Shown in pieces: positions 1 to 9,217 of a stretch of DNA of 35,145 nucleotides. Each line of letters starts with the position of its first letter. Within the stretch, counting starts at the first letter, position 1. This DNA is from Edaphobacter sp. (lineage in GTDB: Bacteria; Acidobacteriota; Terriglobia; Terriglobales; Acidobacteriaceae), in contig JAOAPF010000240.1 of the NCBI GenBank assembly GCA_025462755.1, positions 1 through 35,145 on the forward strand, read 5' to 3'. The notes under the pieces are model-generated. The model saw only the letters and a list, made by a program, of their open reading frames with translations, was not told where the DNA came from and made no database searches. The position numbers and the translations under genes were made by a program.

Positions 1-1
1 C

Positions 2-301
2 GCTTTGAGGTTTCGAAGCGAACGCTATTCCCATGATGCTCTCAATACTTTCCTCAAGATTGAATTGCCAGCTGCACAGGATGCAGAGCCTCAACCCGGG
101 GAGTATCAGACGATCGGTCAGTTCTACGCAGCGATCGCGGATGGCATCGATCGGCTCTGCGACGCTCTGGGCGAGGGAGACGTCTTCATTGGAGACGAAG
201 AACGACAACTCCGACCCGTGGATTTCCTACTCCACTTGACGTATAGTCCGCTTCTCGGACAAGTGGCGAAAAAAACTGATGCGGCTCGCCGACCCATATA
301 G
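2..301 (+). pseudogene. Ferritin-like (VioB/iminophenyl-pyruvate dimer synthase type) fragment
   Basis: The frame is open from the left edge and stops at 299-301. The peptide has the run YQTIGQFYAAIADGIDRLC followed by FIGDEERQ, which I recognise as the TIGQFYxAI...GD..RQ region of the ferritin-like domain in VioB-type proteins. These domains bind a metal pair in a four-helix bundle. Only about 75 residues look like the family; the tail after RPVDF does not, and the rest of the domain is absent downstream, where a recombinase remnant lies on the other strand. It is therefore probably a truncated remnant, with its 5' part outside the window. The family call is from motif memory, not a search. 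Confidence 0.5.
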
Positions 302-320
302 TGAACGATAAACCGGATTA

Positions 321-1273
321 TCACGCCGTGTTTGCGAGCGAGATTCGAAATCGATCATTCAACGCTTCTCTGAGGTTCTGCCTGCATCCGATGTACCGTT
401 CGGTGGTTTGCACCGACGCGTGACCTAGGAGAACTGAATCTGTTCGAGTTCGCCTCCGGCCTCATGGCAGAGGCGGGCACAAGTGCGACGAAGATCGTGG
501 GGTGCCAGATGGCCAATGCCGATTCGTTTGGCGTATCGCTTCACGTCACGGCATATCCAGACTACGTTGGTTGTCACTCCTTCCTCCTGCGGAGTCCCAT
601 TCTTCGAAACTCGTCTGAACACCTTGCCTTCAGTCACTCCTGTGTCGTGGATCCAAACATCTATGAGATCTTTACACCACGCGGGCACGGGGACCGTTCG
701 CAGTCGTACGCCTTTCCCAACCATATCGACGATCACCCAGTGGCTTTCCCTCAATTGCAGCTGATCTACTCGCAAGTTCGCGGCTTCCGAGCGTCGCAGA
801 CCACATCCGAGCAGCAGTCCGATCACTGCAGCGTCTCTCCGGCCACGTAGGGTGCTTTGAGAAATGGCATTCAATAGCTCTTGCGCCTGATCACCCGTTA
901 GCCAATTTCCAATCCTCCGACCAAGCCGCTTGACTCCCTTAACTCGCCGGATTCCGATCGCCAGCTCCGGGCTTAACCAACCGCTCTCCGCAGCCTCATC
1001 GGCCAAGCGCCGGATCGCGGAAAGATGAAGGTTGATCGTAGCAGCCGACAGGGAAAGGCCCTCAAGGAACGAGCGATATCGCACCACGACGGACCGATTA
1101 AATCCAAGCCGCGGCTCAGAGCAATACCAGGCAATGAACTTCTCGATGGCGTACTTGTAGCTCCGACGGGAATGTGCAGACGCCAGCATATTGAGCACGG
1201 TAGTCTTCGATTGTTCTAATTCGGGAACAGTGGTCGAGTTGGCAAACTCGCTTTGACGTGTTTTGGCTGACAT
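321..1273 (-). pseudogene. Tyrosine recombinase (phage-type integrase), frameshifted before the active-site Tyr
   Basis: Starts at MSAKTRQ (1273), directly after a hairpin carrying AAGGAG. The N-terminal SAM-like core-binding domain covers about residues 25-100. The catalytic domain follows with GLRRSE (Arg160), GKG (Lys187) and HDLRR (His259, Arg262). The frame then hits a stop at 425-427 just after LEQIQF. Shifting by one base at about position 431 restores LLGHASVQTTERY and continues to a stop at 321-323. The essential second His and the nucleophile Tyr thus exist only in the shifted frame. A missing base near 431 fits best. Either the enzyme is dead or the base is a sequencing error. Family length (about 310 aa) is normal once the frame is joined. 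An in-frame upstream ATG at 1342 is less likely because it would read through the hairpin leader. Confidence 0.85.
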
Positions 1274-1299
1274 AGAAGGCGGCTCCTTAACCGCCTCCT
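1274..1299 (-). promoter_or_regulatory. Shine-Dalgarno hairpin in front of the integrase start
   Basis: On the minus strand AGGAGGCGG (1299-1291) can pair with CCGCCTTCT (1282-1274), with one G-U pair. The loop is TTAAGGAG, and the ATG (1273) follows the 3' arm with no gap. The ribosome binding site AAGGAG sits in the loop, 9 nt from the start codon. The same layout occurs at 7530-7556 and in related form at 16241-16260, so it is probably a translational control element for recombinase genes. The structure is read by eye, without a folding calculation. Confidence 0.55.
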
Positions 1300-1489
1300 T
1301 TGTTGGGTGCCACAGATAGTAGAGAGACTCAAACTGCCGCACGGTTACGCTAAAATTGCCCGTTTGTAGCCATTCTCGGGAGAGGTGAACAGCCGTACTG
1401 TGGTATATCTATGGTTCCACCACCGTCACAGACGTCATAGCTTATCCATCGCAGTTTGCTTTCTCGATTCAGCTGAACAGGAGAGCATC

Positions 1490-3277
1490 ATGCCGACTTC
1501 CCTCTTTGCACCTGACTTTCAAGCTGTTCTGGATGCTGCAACCGCTGCCCAACAAGCCTTTCCTTCTCCTGCCGATTGGCGTGATGAGTGGATCTACTTC
1601 CTCATGGTGGATCGTTTCAATAACCAGGCTGCTCCCCCTCTTCACCCGCCCTTCGACGATCCCAATTGCTTCCGGTATCAAGGCGCCAAGTTTTCCGGCA
1701 TCCAACAACAGCTTCCCTATATCAAGGGTCTCGGTGCTGGCGCGATATGGCTTAGCCCAGTACTGAAGAACGCCAGTTTCGATCAAGGTTCGTATCACGG
1801 CTATGGCATTCAGGACTTCCTCCGCGCCAATCCCTTCTTTGCCGACGTCCCAGCCAACGCCGATCAGGAGCTGCGCACTCTGGTCGATGCAGCCCACGCA
1901 GCAGGCCTCTACGTCATCTTCGACATCGTCCTCAACCACACCGCGAATGTCTTCGGCTACGCCCCTAGTGGCGACAGCGGTGTCCCCTACAGCAATAACC
2001 GCATGGATGTGCAGTGGCGGGACGCGGCTGGCAATGCGGTGCCGGCATTTACAAGTCCGGCGGCTGTGCCAAACCCGACGCTGGACGAACTCGTCTGGCC
2101 CGTCGAATTGCAGCAAAACGAGTACTTCAGGCGTCAGGGCAATCCGGCCCCAGGCGGCGACGACACTATAGGGGACTTCGCTCCATTCAAGCAGCTATCC
2201 ACATGGGAAACCGATGTTCAGCGATTCCTCATCCGTGCCTATCAATACGTCATCGCCCGCTACGACATCGACGGCTTCCGCATCGACACCCTTCGCTATC
2301 TCAAAGGAGACCTCGCCCAAATTTTCGGCAACTCCATGCGCGAGTTTGCCCTGAGCATCGGCAAGAAGAACTTCTTCACCTTCGGTGAGGTGCTAGACGG
2401 CAACGAAGAAAGCGACATCGCCCGCTTTATCGGCAAGAACACCACCGATCAGGGTGATATGGTGGGCGTCGACGCAGCTCTCGATTATCCGCTTTTTAAC
2501 AATATCGTGCCGCTCATCAAAGGTTCCGCCGCTCCGCAAGCCCTGGTGAGCATGTACCAGCAGCGCAAGCGGATCGAACAGACCGTCCTCAGTTCGCATG
2601 GCGATGCCACTCGCTACTTCGTGACTTTTGTGGACAATCACGATAATCATGCCCGCATTCGCTTCATCCCGCCGGATGGCATCCCGATCTTCGACAACCA
2701 AGTGACCGCGGGCCTGGCATGTCTTCTTGCGCTCCCCGGAATCCCCTGCATCTATTACGGGACCGAGAAGGGCCTCCACGGCGCGGGCTCTGACCCGGCC
2801 GTGCGCGAAGCACTATGGGGAGCCCCGGGTGCCTTTGACCGGACCAACCCCTTCTACCAACAAATCCGAGGCATGGCCACTGTCCGTGCCGCCGAGGCCG
2901 CTCTCCGCTATGGCCGCTTCTACTTTCGGCCGATCTCCGGCGACCAGCGTACTTTTGGCATCTCCAGCTTCAGTCCGGGCGTAATCGCTTTTTCACGTAT
3001 CCTCAACGATCAGGAGGTCCTGACCGTCGCCAACTTCAGCACCACCGCCGCACAGACAGTGTCGGTCATCATCGATTCGAGCCTCAGCACGCCCGGTGAC
3101 AATTTCGCTGTGCTGTACAGCAACCAGCCAACTCCGGCTGTTCCGTCGCCTGTAAGCCAGCTCGCAGGCGGCGCTGTCACCATCAACGAGGTCGATGGCT
3201 CCCAGGGAAGCGGCCCTGTCAACATCGTCGTAGTGACGCTCCAGCCAATGGAAACTCAGATTCTTCGCAAACACTGA
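1490..3277 (+). CDS. GH13 alpha-amylase family glycoside hydrolase
   Basis: Cleaves or transfers alpha-glucosidic bonds in starch, glycogen or maltodextrins. The 595-residue protein opens with WIYFLMVDRFNN (about 34-45) and carries the four GH13 regions: DIVLNHT (145-151), GFRIDTLR with nucleophile Asp266, FTFGEV with acid/base Glu300, and FVDNHDN with Asp385. A beta-sandwich C-terminal domain follows (about 490-595). No signal peptide is visible, so it is probably cytoplasmic. I chose ATG 1490 because AGGAG lies 7 nt upstream; the frame is open to a GTG at 1385, but that part has no family character. No other sugar-metabolism gene is adjacent, so substrate and pathway are unknown. Family is certain; amylase, trehalose synthase-like or transferase specificity is not. 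Confidence 0.9.
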   Translation: MPTSLFAPDFQAVLDAATAAQQAFPSPADWRDEWIYFLMVDRFNNQAAPPLHPPFDDPNCFRYQGAKFSGIQQQLPYIKGLGAGAIWLSPVLKNASFDQGSYHGYGIQDFLRANPFFADVPANADQELRTLVDAAHAAGLYVIFDIVLNHTANVFGYAPSGDSGVPYSNNRMDVQWRDAAGNAVPAFTSPAAVPNPTLDELVWPVELQQNEYFRRQGNPAPGGDDTIGDFAPFKQLSTWETDVQRFLIRAYQYVIARYDIDGFRIDTLRYLKGDLAQIFGNSMREFALSIGKKNFFTFGEVLDGNEESDIARFIGKNTTDQGDMVGVDAALDYPLFNNIVPLIKGSAAPQALVSMYQQRKRIEQTVLSSHGDATRYFVTFVDNHDNHARIRFIPPDGIPIFDNQVTAGLACLLALPGIPCIYYGTEKGLHGAGSDPAVREALWGAPGAFDRTNPFYQQIRGMATVRAAEAALRYGRFYFRPISGDQRTFGISSFSPGVIAFSRILNDQEVLTVANFSTTAAQTVSVIIDSSLSTPGDNFAVLYSNQPTPAVPSPVSQLAGGAVTINEVDGSQGSGPVNIVVVTLQPMETQILRKH

Positions 3278-3792
3278 CGATCGATCCGGGACCCATTTGG
3301 AAGATGCGAGCGCAATCGAATAGCTGCGTTTGTTTTGATGACCTGAAGTCAGCTTGTGCGAAGTGATCCCATGTTTGCCGCCGATCCCTTTGCTTGATCT
3401 CTATCAGGTCGCATTTCAGATGCAGCGACGTTTCGTGAATTGGGTCTTCGAGGCTGGTCACCTCAGAACCGACAAAGGACACTATCGCCAACATCGCGAA
3501 GCCGCCCAGCTTTTCGACTGCAAATGCAGCTTCGGTCTTGCCATTCCACTCGGGAGCAGGAGTACAACAGTCAAATCGGGCCCGAAAAAGGAGATTCCGG
3601 ATCATAGCGGTCTGCCGCACGGGGCGCGTTGAGCGGGCGGCCAGCGCTCAAGCCCGAAAGCGCCACCCGAAAAAGCATCCGGTAGCGAGTGCGTTCTCGG
3701 CTATACTTCGAGCTCGACAAGTGATGCCCTATTGCCGGTCGCCCGGTAGCTTGCTGGGAGCTTTTGTCGCGAGCACGCCTCACGGAGGAGTT
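3278..3792 (+). other. Intergenic region, no recognisable gene
   Basis: Between the amylase and lipase genes. Short open frames exist on both strands (for example 3219-3620 minus), but none has a recognisable domain and the minus one runs into the amylase gene. The last 80 bases presumably hold the lipase promoter; I could not pick out convincing -35 and -10 boxes. Confidence 0.5.
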
Positions 3793-4734
3793 ATGCTCAA
3801 CCCCGCAAGTCCTACCAGCGCTTCCTGCCTTGATCCCACCCCGGAAAACCTCTTCTATCCACCGAAGAGAGGCGACTACATCTACTTGGAAACGCCGCCC
3901 TACCAAACCGGCGAATCACCCAAGGTGAGCCTGGCGCGAGCGGCAGATGCCTCGATGCTCGCCTACGCCCGATTCGTCCAGCAGAGAATGGTCCTCGCCG
4001 ATCTTCAGGGAATCTTGGCTGCCGCGGGGTATCCGAATTCTCAGCCAATCGGAGATTGCTTTGTGGACGGTGCCCACACCGGCCGTGGCTACTTCGCTTC
4101 CAACGACAGCCACGCCCTGCTGGCCTTCCGTGGCACCGAGGCGGACAACAACAACGACAAAGCGGCCGATGCGGAGATCGATCGGACCCCGGAAGCGGGT
4201 GCCCTGGTTCATTCTGGTTTCAAGCGATATCTTGACTCGGTCTGGGGTCAGGTTACTCAATGTGTCGCTGGCTATCGCGCCAATCATCCTAAGCAGAACA
4301 TCTGCATCACCGGACACAGCCTGGGCGGGGCGATGGCGACGTTGGCATTCACGCGGCTCAATGATCCGGACTCAAGCCTAATCACGTTCGGCTGTCCCCG
4401 CGTGGGCAACCCCGACTACGGCAATGTGATTGACGCCGCGGCGCGCACACGCGCGTGCTATCGCGCCGTCGATAATCTGGACATTGTCACACACGTGCCG
4501 CCGGTTTTTCTCCACTTCTACGCGCACCCGTCCATTGCCGTCTTTTGGCTGGACCAGGGTCACACGTTGCGGATCAGCCCACCTGACCTTCCCAGCGACA
4601 TCGATGCCATTGCCAAGTTACCCGGCGGATTCCTGACAACACACTGGATGGAGGGCCTTCCCAACCCGCTGTCCGAGCCCCTGGCGGACCACTCGCCTGT
4701 TCGCTACGGACAGTATCTTGGGAAGTCCATGTAA
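3793..4734 (+). CDS. Class 3 lipase (Lipase_3, alpha/beta hydrolase)
   Basis: A 313-residue serine hydrolase acting on lipid esters. It has the Lipase_3 signature: ALLAFRGTE (109-116) at the oxyanion strand, VHSGFKRYLDSVW (139-151), GHSLGGAMA with nucleophile Ser176, ITFGCPRVGN (197-206), and DNLDIVTHVPP, where Asp230 is the likely acid. A late His in the LADHSPVRYGQYL segment probably completes the triad. ATG 3793 is preceded by GGAGG at 3784-3788; the open frame extends upstream to 3538 without family similarity. No clear signal peptide follows this start, so export is uncertain. It stands alone, with no lipase chaperone next to it. Confidence 0.88.
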   Translation: MLNPASPTSASCLDPTPENLFYPPKRGDYIYLETPPYQTGESPKVSLARAADASMLAYARFVQQRMVLADLQGILAAAGYPNSQPIGDCFVDGAHTGRGYFASNDSHALLAFRGTEADNNNDKAADAEIDRTPEAGALVHSGFKRYLDSVWGQVTQCVAGYRANHPKQNICITGHSLGGAMATLAFTRLNDPDSSLITFGCPRVGNPDYGNVIDAAARTRACYRAVDNLDIVTHVPPVFLHFYAHPSIAVFWLDQGHTLRISPPDLPSDIDAIAKLPGGFLTTHWMEGLPNPLSEPLADHSPVRYGQYLGKSM

Positions 4735-5407
4735 GTGGGCTTCGGTAACCGGGGACGCATGTGGAAGGAGCGAGTCCATCCCACATCCAGTCCAAAGAAA
4801 CATCAGCTTTAGGCATTTACGCGTGCGACTGAAATTCCAAGTCGATCATTAACAAAAAGAAGCCCAGAAATCCGCTTCAGGTCAAACATTTTGGGGATCT
4901 TGCATGGGCCTCACGAACGCCGAAGCAGAATTCTGCGGGGGGTCACGGTCTCTGGGTGCCAGAACCCGGGTGCCACAGGTCTAGATCCGAGACCACGGAT
5001 GCGCGGACCCGTACTGTCAGAACACTTGCGGGACTGCCTACAAGTAGAGAACGATAAAATACATTTCGCGTTAGAAATTCGGGGTTTGCAGTCGTCTCAA
5101 ACGCCCTTCAACCCAAAGACCTTCGAACCTGATAGCTGTATCCATTGTGTGTTGCGACGAACCTAGCCTGGAGCATGCTCGAAAAGAATTGCCCATAAAT
5201 TGTCCAGGCGATCGCGATATCCACCCGTCGACAACCAGGCGTTCTTCTGGCGTCATCTCTGGCAATGGAAGGCTCTTGCTTTCTACTCTTAGCCATTCGC
5301 TATACTAGCGGAGCGACTACCGAACATTCAGAGAAGACGCTTCCAAAGGCCGCCAGCTAGTTCAAGCAGTCCTGCCGAGCCCTTCGTCACAAAACCGCCG
5401 AACCCGG
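4735..5407. other. Intergenic region between convergent genes
   Basis: No convincing gene. The motif gggtgcc occurs twice around 4957-4985, between GGTCTC and GAGACC. On the minus strand around 5071-5296 two overlapping frames (one reading MTPEERLVVDGWISRSPG) look faintly protein-like, but I do not recognise them and no start site is supported. I saw no strong terminator for the flanking lipase or DUF2235 genes. Confidence 0.4.
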
Positions 5408-6484
5408 TTACACCTGGGACTTCGCAAACGAAATCAACCTCCCGGTGAGGACTACGACCGCCGCTAAAAGCGATGTCCATAAGATAGCCGCGACCTGCCC
5501 GAGCTTCGAGAACCAGTGACTCATCACGAACCGTTCCGCCACGGGCCACTCTTTCCACGCAAACGTCAAAATCTCTCGCGGATGCGAATGAAGATCAGCC
5601 AGTACGATCAGCCATGACGCTAGATAGAGGGCCAGCCCAAGCTGAAGGGCCGTTACAATAAAGACTAGGACGGAATTCTCTCGCAACGTGTACTCGCGGC
5701 ACTTCTTCGGCTCAAACCGCAGGTACGCGTCATGACTCGAAGGCGCTCCCGCTCCCGCCGCCGACGTATCTATCAAGTCTTCGCTCGCGATGTTCATTGG
5801 CCGATAGCAGGCTTGCGTCTCGAATCGCTCTCTCACGCTTGGATGAACGAGTGACCCTGTCGGAATCTTGCGGTACGCCCCCAGCGAAATTCGCTTCCTC
5901 ACGGTCGAATCATCCTTGTCGTAATAACGATGCGGAAACAGTTCTAGTAGCCACCAGATCCCATGCAGCGATCGGTGCAGCATATAGGACTTTGGCTTCT
6001 CGTACATCGGTGCCAGCGCCGCAGTAGCTGGCGAAGGTTCGCCGGGCCCCGGCGTGCCCAGCACCATACGCACCCGTTCCTCATCAAAATGAGCGTCTGC
6101 TTTTTTGGTCTCCTCGATCATCCACTTCAACGTAATATTCGCCAGCCCGCTCTGTAGCTGCGGATAGCTCCCGCCCACATCTGAGTGAACTCCCGAAAAC
6201 CAGACCTGCAAAACGTCCTGCATTTTAGGGATCGCGGCCTCCGCCGGTGTACCGCGCAACGCAACCGGAATGTCAACCGCCACGGGTTTGCCATACAGAT
6301 TGTCGCGGTAGAAGCACCGCCGTTCGTCGATGCTCACGGCATGTCGTCCGCGCTGAATAATTGGATTCTCCGCCATGTCCAGCAACCGTAGTGGCGTCGT
6401 GATCCAACCCACGGACGACACCGTATCCCACAACCCAATGAAATGAATCGAAAAATTCTTATGAGAAAACGTGTCCCGAAAAGT
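5408..6484 (-). pseudogene. DUF2235 hydrolase, C-terminal part (downstream of frameshift)
   Basis: Second half of one DUF2235 (T6SS phospholipase Tle1-like alpha/beta hydrolase) gene. The reading SIHFIGLWDTVSSVGW, followed by VWFSGVHSDVGGSY with the conserved His-Ser-Asp-Val-Gly segment, is typical of the family and carries its likely catalytic Asp/His. The C-terminus adds two hydrophobic stretches (LVFIVTALQLGLALYLASW and AAILWTSLLAAVVVLTG), so the protein would be membrane-anchored. The coding signal extends upstream of the first possible start (TTG, 6433) to about 6484, where it overlaps the other half in a different frame. Without the first half the nucleophile is missing, so this part alone should be inactive. 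Confidence 0.75.
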
Positions 6485-7073
6485 CGTGTCTGTCGAGATG
6501 GGTATGTGCGTTCAGTTCTTTTTGGGTCGCTATCTTCTCGGTATACATGCGCCAGGCATAAGGGATATGGCCCTCGTTTCCTCGGCAAAGCAACCCGTAT
6601 CCGTGCAGCAGACCTGCCAGCGCCCGAGCCGTATAGGCACCGCGCGAAAACCCGAAGATATACACCCTGTCGCCGTCCGCATAATGCTGCATCAGGTAGC
6701 GGTATGCGTCCAGCACGTTACCCTCAAAGCCACTTCCAAACGCCAGCCCTTTAACGACCGACCACTTCCGTGCCAGTCCCTCTTTTCCAGGATCTCCTAG
6801 GGTGCCAACACCAGGATGGTAGTAAGCCACCTGTTGATTATCAAGCTTCAATGCCGTATACAGCTTCACCACATTCGAGTTGCCGTCCAGCGAATTCTTC
6901 GCCGCAAACTCGTTCCCGGTACCGTCGCAACACACGAAGATGCCCTTCGGTTCTCGTGCAGATTGCTGTTTCATGTTGGACTTCTGTGTCACGTCCGCAT
7001 TGCTCCGAGGCTCCGTTGTCGACGCCTCTTCGGGTGGTTTTCCTTGGAGCGATTGAGGGTCGACTTCAGACAT
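6459..7073 (-). pseudogene. DUF2235 hydrolase, N-terminal part (ends in frameshift)
   Basis: First half of the DUF2235 gene. IFVCCDGTGNE (about 46-56) opens the fold, NVVKLYTAL and GVGTLGD follow, and FGFSRGAYTARALAG contains the GxSxG nucleophile Ser. The frame ends at HDFSGHVFS after 204 residues instead of entering the FxGLWDTVSSVG region, which continues in another frame. The ATG at 7073 has GGAG 6 nt upstream and overlaps the stop of the small gene before it, suggesting translational coupling. A single-base change between about 6470 and 6540, near a tttt run, would explain the split. DUF2235 proteins act as phospholipases in type VI secretion in some bacteria; no secretion genes are seen here. 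Confidence 0.8.
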
Positions 7074-7347
7074 AAGAATCTCCGCGTATCCGATGTAATC
7101 GAGTCTGGGTTGCTCGCCATCCTATCAACCAGCCCGCCAGAGTCAAGCACAATCCGCCTGCGCCCAATACATAATCTCTTCCGTACGCCCAATCCTTTGC
7201 CTCTTTCAACCTATGTAACCTAGAGCGAAGCGTCGGGCACTTCCGAGCCGCTGCGCCAAGAACGCCGATGTATTCTTCCGCACTGCACGCAAGCGAAAGA
7301 AGGCAATCGTCGCCTGGGGCATCGGCGCCAGCTCTCGGCGCTTTCAT
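7066..7347 (-). CDS. Small putative membrane protein upstream of the DUF2235 gene
   Basis: A 93-residue frame with one hydrophobic segment (VLGAGGLCLTLAGWLIGW, about 60-77) flanked by Arg/Lys. GAGGG lies just upstream of ATG 7347. Its stop overlaps the start of the DUF2235 gene by 8 bases, with the next ATG inside its final codons, which is the main evidence that it is translated. I do not recognise the family. It could be an accessory or immunity-like partner of the hydrolase, but that rests on position only. It may also be a chance frame. Confidence 0.4.
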   Translation of the reverse strand: MKAPRAGADAPGDDCLLSLACSAEEYIGVLGAAARKCPTLRSRLHRLKEAKDWAYGRDYVLGAGGLCLTLAGWLIGWRATQTRLHRIRGDSYV

Positions 7348-7529
7348 CCCTCTTCGATTATCTGTGGGAACGCAATGCAGTCCTTGGCAATCCGGTTGAT
7401 GGCGTAAAGCGCCCGACCGCTAACAATAATGAAGAGAGCACCCCTGCTCTCGGTGGTGCGCAGGTAGTTCAGGAACGGTGAGGCTCACAGAACATCTGGC
7501 AGACTTGCGTGGCTGTTTTTGGGGGGCAT
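7348..7529 (-). pseudogene. Possible recombinase remnant behind a shared hairpin leader
   Basis: An ATG at 7529 follows a hairpin nearly identical to that of the integrase at 1273 and opens a 14-codon frame (MPPKNSHASLPDVL). After the stop, the sequence in the same frame reads FLNYLRTTESRGALFIIVSG, loosely like the middle of tyrosine recombinases. I infer a recombinase gene that kept its leader and lost most of its body. The leader match is strong; the protein match is weak. Confidence 0.25.
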
Positions 7530-7556
7530 GGGAGGCGGCTCCTTCCACCGCCTCCC
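7530..7556 (-). promoter_or_regulatory. Shine-Dalgarno hairpin, second copy
   Basis: On the minus strand GGGAGGCGG (7556-7548) pairs perfectly with CCGCCTCCC (7538-7530). The loop is TGGAAGGAG and the ATG follows at 7529. AAGGAG in the loop is 9 nt from the ATG, exactly as at 1274-1299. The outer stem bases differ from the first copy while pairing is kept (A-T becomes G-C, G-U becomes G-C), which points to selection on RNA structure or to shared descent. Confidence 0.55.
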
Positions 7557-7941
7557 GATGTCGCGTGCACACAGATCCCGGGGCGAAATCCGAAGAATTC
7601 GATAGAGGACATTATTATGCGCGAAAATAGTGAAGAGCGAAAAACTTCGGGGCGCGCCATCTCGCTGGCTGTTCTCGTCCGAGACCAGTAAGTCGCCGAC
7701 AAGCGATCCAACGCCTCTCTTATTTATGTTGTCATACCCCAACCTCTGGCGAAAATCTCTCAGCCTCAAAACGGCTTAGTTTTGGGTCATGGGAATAAAA
7801 CAGCTCATAGGACTGTTATTCATCTAGCAAGCTCATTCGGGGATTTGCACGTCATTGTTCTCGATGGACTTCGGAAAGACGACCGACGGTTATCTCATTG
7901 CACTAAAACGATGATATCGCGTTGTACTGGAGGATAATTTC

Positions 7942-8505
7942 ATGCCTGCGCATGGACGTTTAGCAATATTAAAAGCCATTGGCTTGCAATTTCAAGCAGC
8001 ACTAAAAGGCAAGCGCTTAGCCTTCAGTGAAGGCCGCAGCATCGTTCAGAGAAGGACCGCTGGGCGCAACGCTTATGCGTTTAGCTACTCTCTTTACCGA
8101 TCACTTCTTGAAGGATCACTATTTCGCACTACGGGAAAATTTATAAGTGAGGAGCGTCGCGTATACCTTAACCGTGGTACGCCCCTCGATAGAGGGATAG
8201 AGAAGATTCTTAATTCCAATGATAATCCAGAGCTGGGAGGTTTCTACGCGTATGCGATCGAAATCGTGGTTGAGAAATCTACGAAAGAGCTCTCCCGCGC
8301 CGGCGAAGGACAAAAGGCTATATACGGCCGCCCGTTGAAAAGCATCTCCCTTATCTCGTTTGACCCAGCTATTACCGACGCGGATACAACCCTCGTTTTC
8401 CAACAGAGAACGATTCCCCCAAATTTTCCATTCACTATAGCGCTTTTATGGCGACGCGGAGAATTTACAGAGGAAGGGCACAGTCTCGATTGGAAAAGCC
8501 AGTGA
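7942..8505 (+). CDS. Hypothetical protein (orphan, AT-richer than neighbours)
   Basis: A 187-residue protein starting at ATG 7942 with GGAGGA 7 nt upstream, so translation is likely. I do not recognise a domain. It has a basic N-terminal half (SEGRSIVQRRTAGRNAYAF) and alternating hydrophobic segments (GGFYAYAIEIVVEK, KSISLISFDPAI) that look like a soluble alpha/beta protein. No signal peptide or membrane helix is visible. Base composition is clearly more AT-rich than the amylase or P450 genes, suggesting recent acquisition. It sits alone between remnants of recombination and methylation genes, consistent with a cargo gene of a mobile element. Function unknown. Confidence 0.6.
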   Translation: MPAHGRLAILKAIGLQFQAALKGKRLAFSEGRSIVQRRTAGRNAYAFSYSLYRSLLEGSLFRTTGKFISEERRVYLNRGTPLDRGIEKILNSNDNPELGGFYAYAIEIVVEKSTKELSRAGEGQKAIYGRPLKSISLISFDPAITDADTTLVFQQRTIPPNFPFTIALLWRRGEFTEEGHSLDWKSQ

Positions 8506-8641
8506 TGCAGTCTCCAAGCCTGTCGCAGTCAAACTCACTCAGCGGGTCATGAGCGCAGAGGGCAAAAAGAAGATTGCTCTCGCGCAGAAGGCTCGCTGGG
8601 CGAAGGTAAGGAAGGCAGCGAAGAAGGCGGCAAACGCCTAG
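8504..8641 (+). pseudogene. Basic C-terminal tail of a small Lys/Arg-rich protein
   Basis: Open frame without its own good start that reads KKKIALAQKARWAKVRKAAK before the stop at 8639-8641. This IAxAQxARWAKxR pattern is common at the end of small basic, possibly DNA-binding proteins in soil bacteria. An internal ATG at 8549 would give only 30 residues. It lies one frame away from the gene before it, so it is probably a leftover 3' end. Recognition is by motif only. Confidence 0.35.
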
Positions 8642-9217
8642 AGGACGGTAGAGAAGGATGTAAACGGCTGATCAGAACAGCCCTGCCGATTCACTCCACT
8701 CCGCGCAGAGTTCCGGAGCTGTCGTAGACGCTTGCCATGGCGCTCATCCTGGAAATTGCATCTCATACAATCCATCAATAACCAGCCAGACTCAGTAACG
8801 AATTGCGGGTAATTGAAAGCAACACAAGACGCTTACAGTCCTTCTACAACTCACGATGCTTTTGCGTCTGGTCGGTACAGCTTGCGACTAGGCCGAACCT
8901 CACCGAAGACGTTCGAGCCGGGGTCTATTTATTGACCACTCCAACGGGTGAAGAGCATCAGTTTTCCGGCATTTTGAAAGTGGCAACGTGGGCCACCGCT
9001 AACGCTCTGGATCGGGTGACGCAGCATGAACTCTTGCGTCCGCCTGAAGGTGATTCGCTGTAATCGAGGCTCTTGATGGGTGAACTGACTTCAATCCCTG
9101 GTCCTGCAGCATTTCCGGTCCCCGATTGCGCACGTTTCCGACTGCCGGATGTGCTTGGTACTTGTACATGCCCGTAGTCTCGAAGCTCCTCTGGAGACAG
9201 GGCGAGGCTTCCCCTAC
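8642..9217. other. Region without a supported gene
   Basis: A plus-strand frame ending at 9063 reads AGVYLLTTPTGEEHQFSG and ATANALDRVTQHELLRPP, which looks protein-like, but its only start is a TTG at 8803 without a ribosome binding site and I know no family for it. It may be the 3' end of a lost gene. Nothing else is recognisable. Confidence 0.35.

Noticed and set aside
3219..3620. 133-codon minus-strand frame between amylase and lipase
   Set aside because: No family resemblance, no ribosome binding site, and it overlaps the 3' end of the amylase gene.
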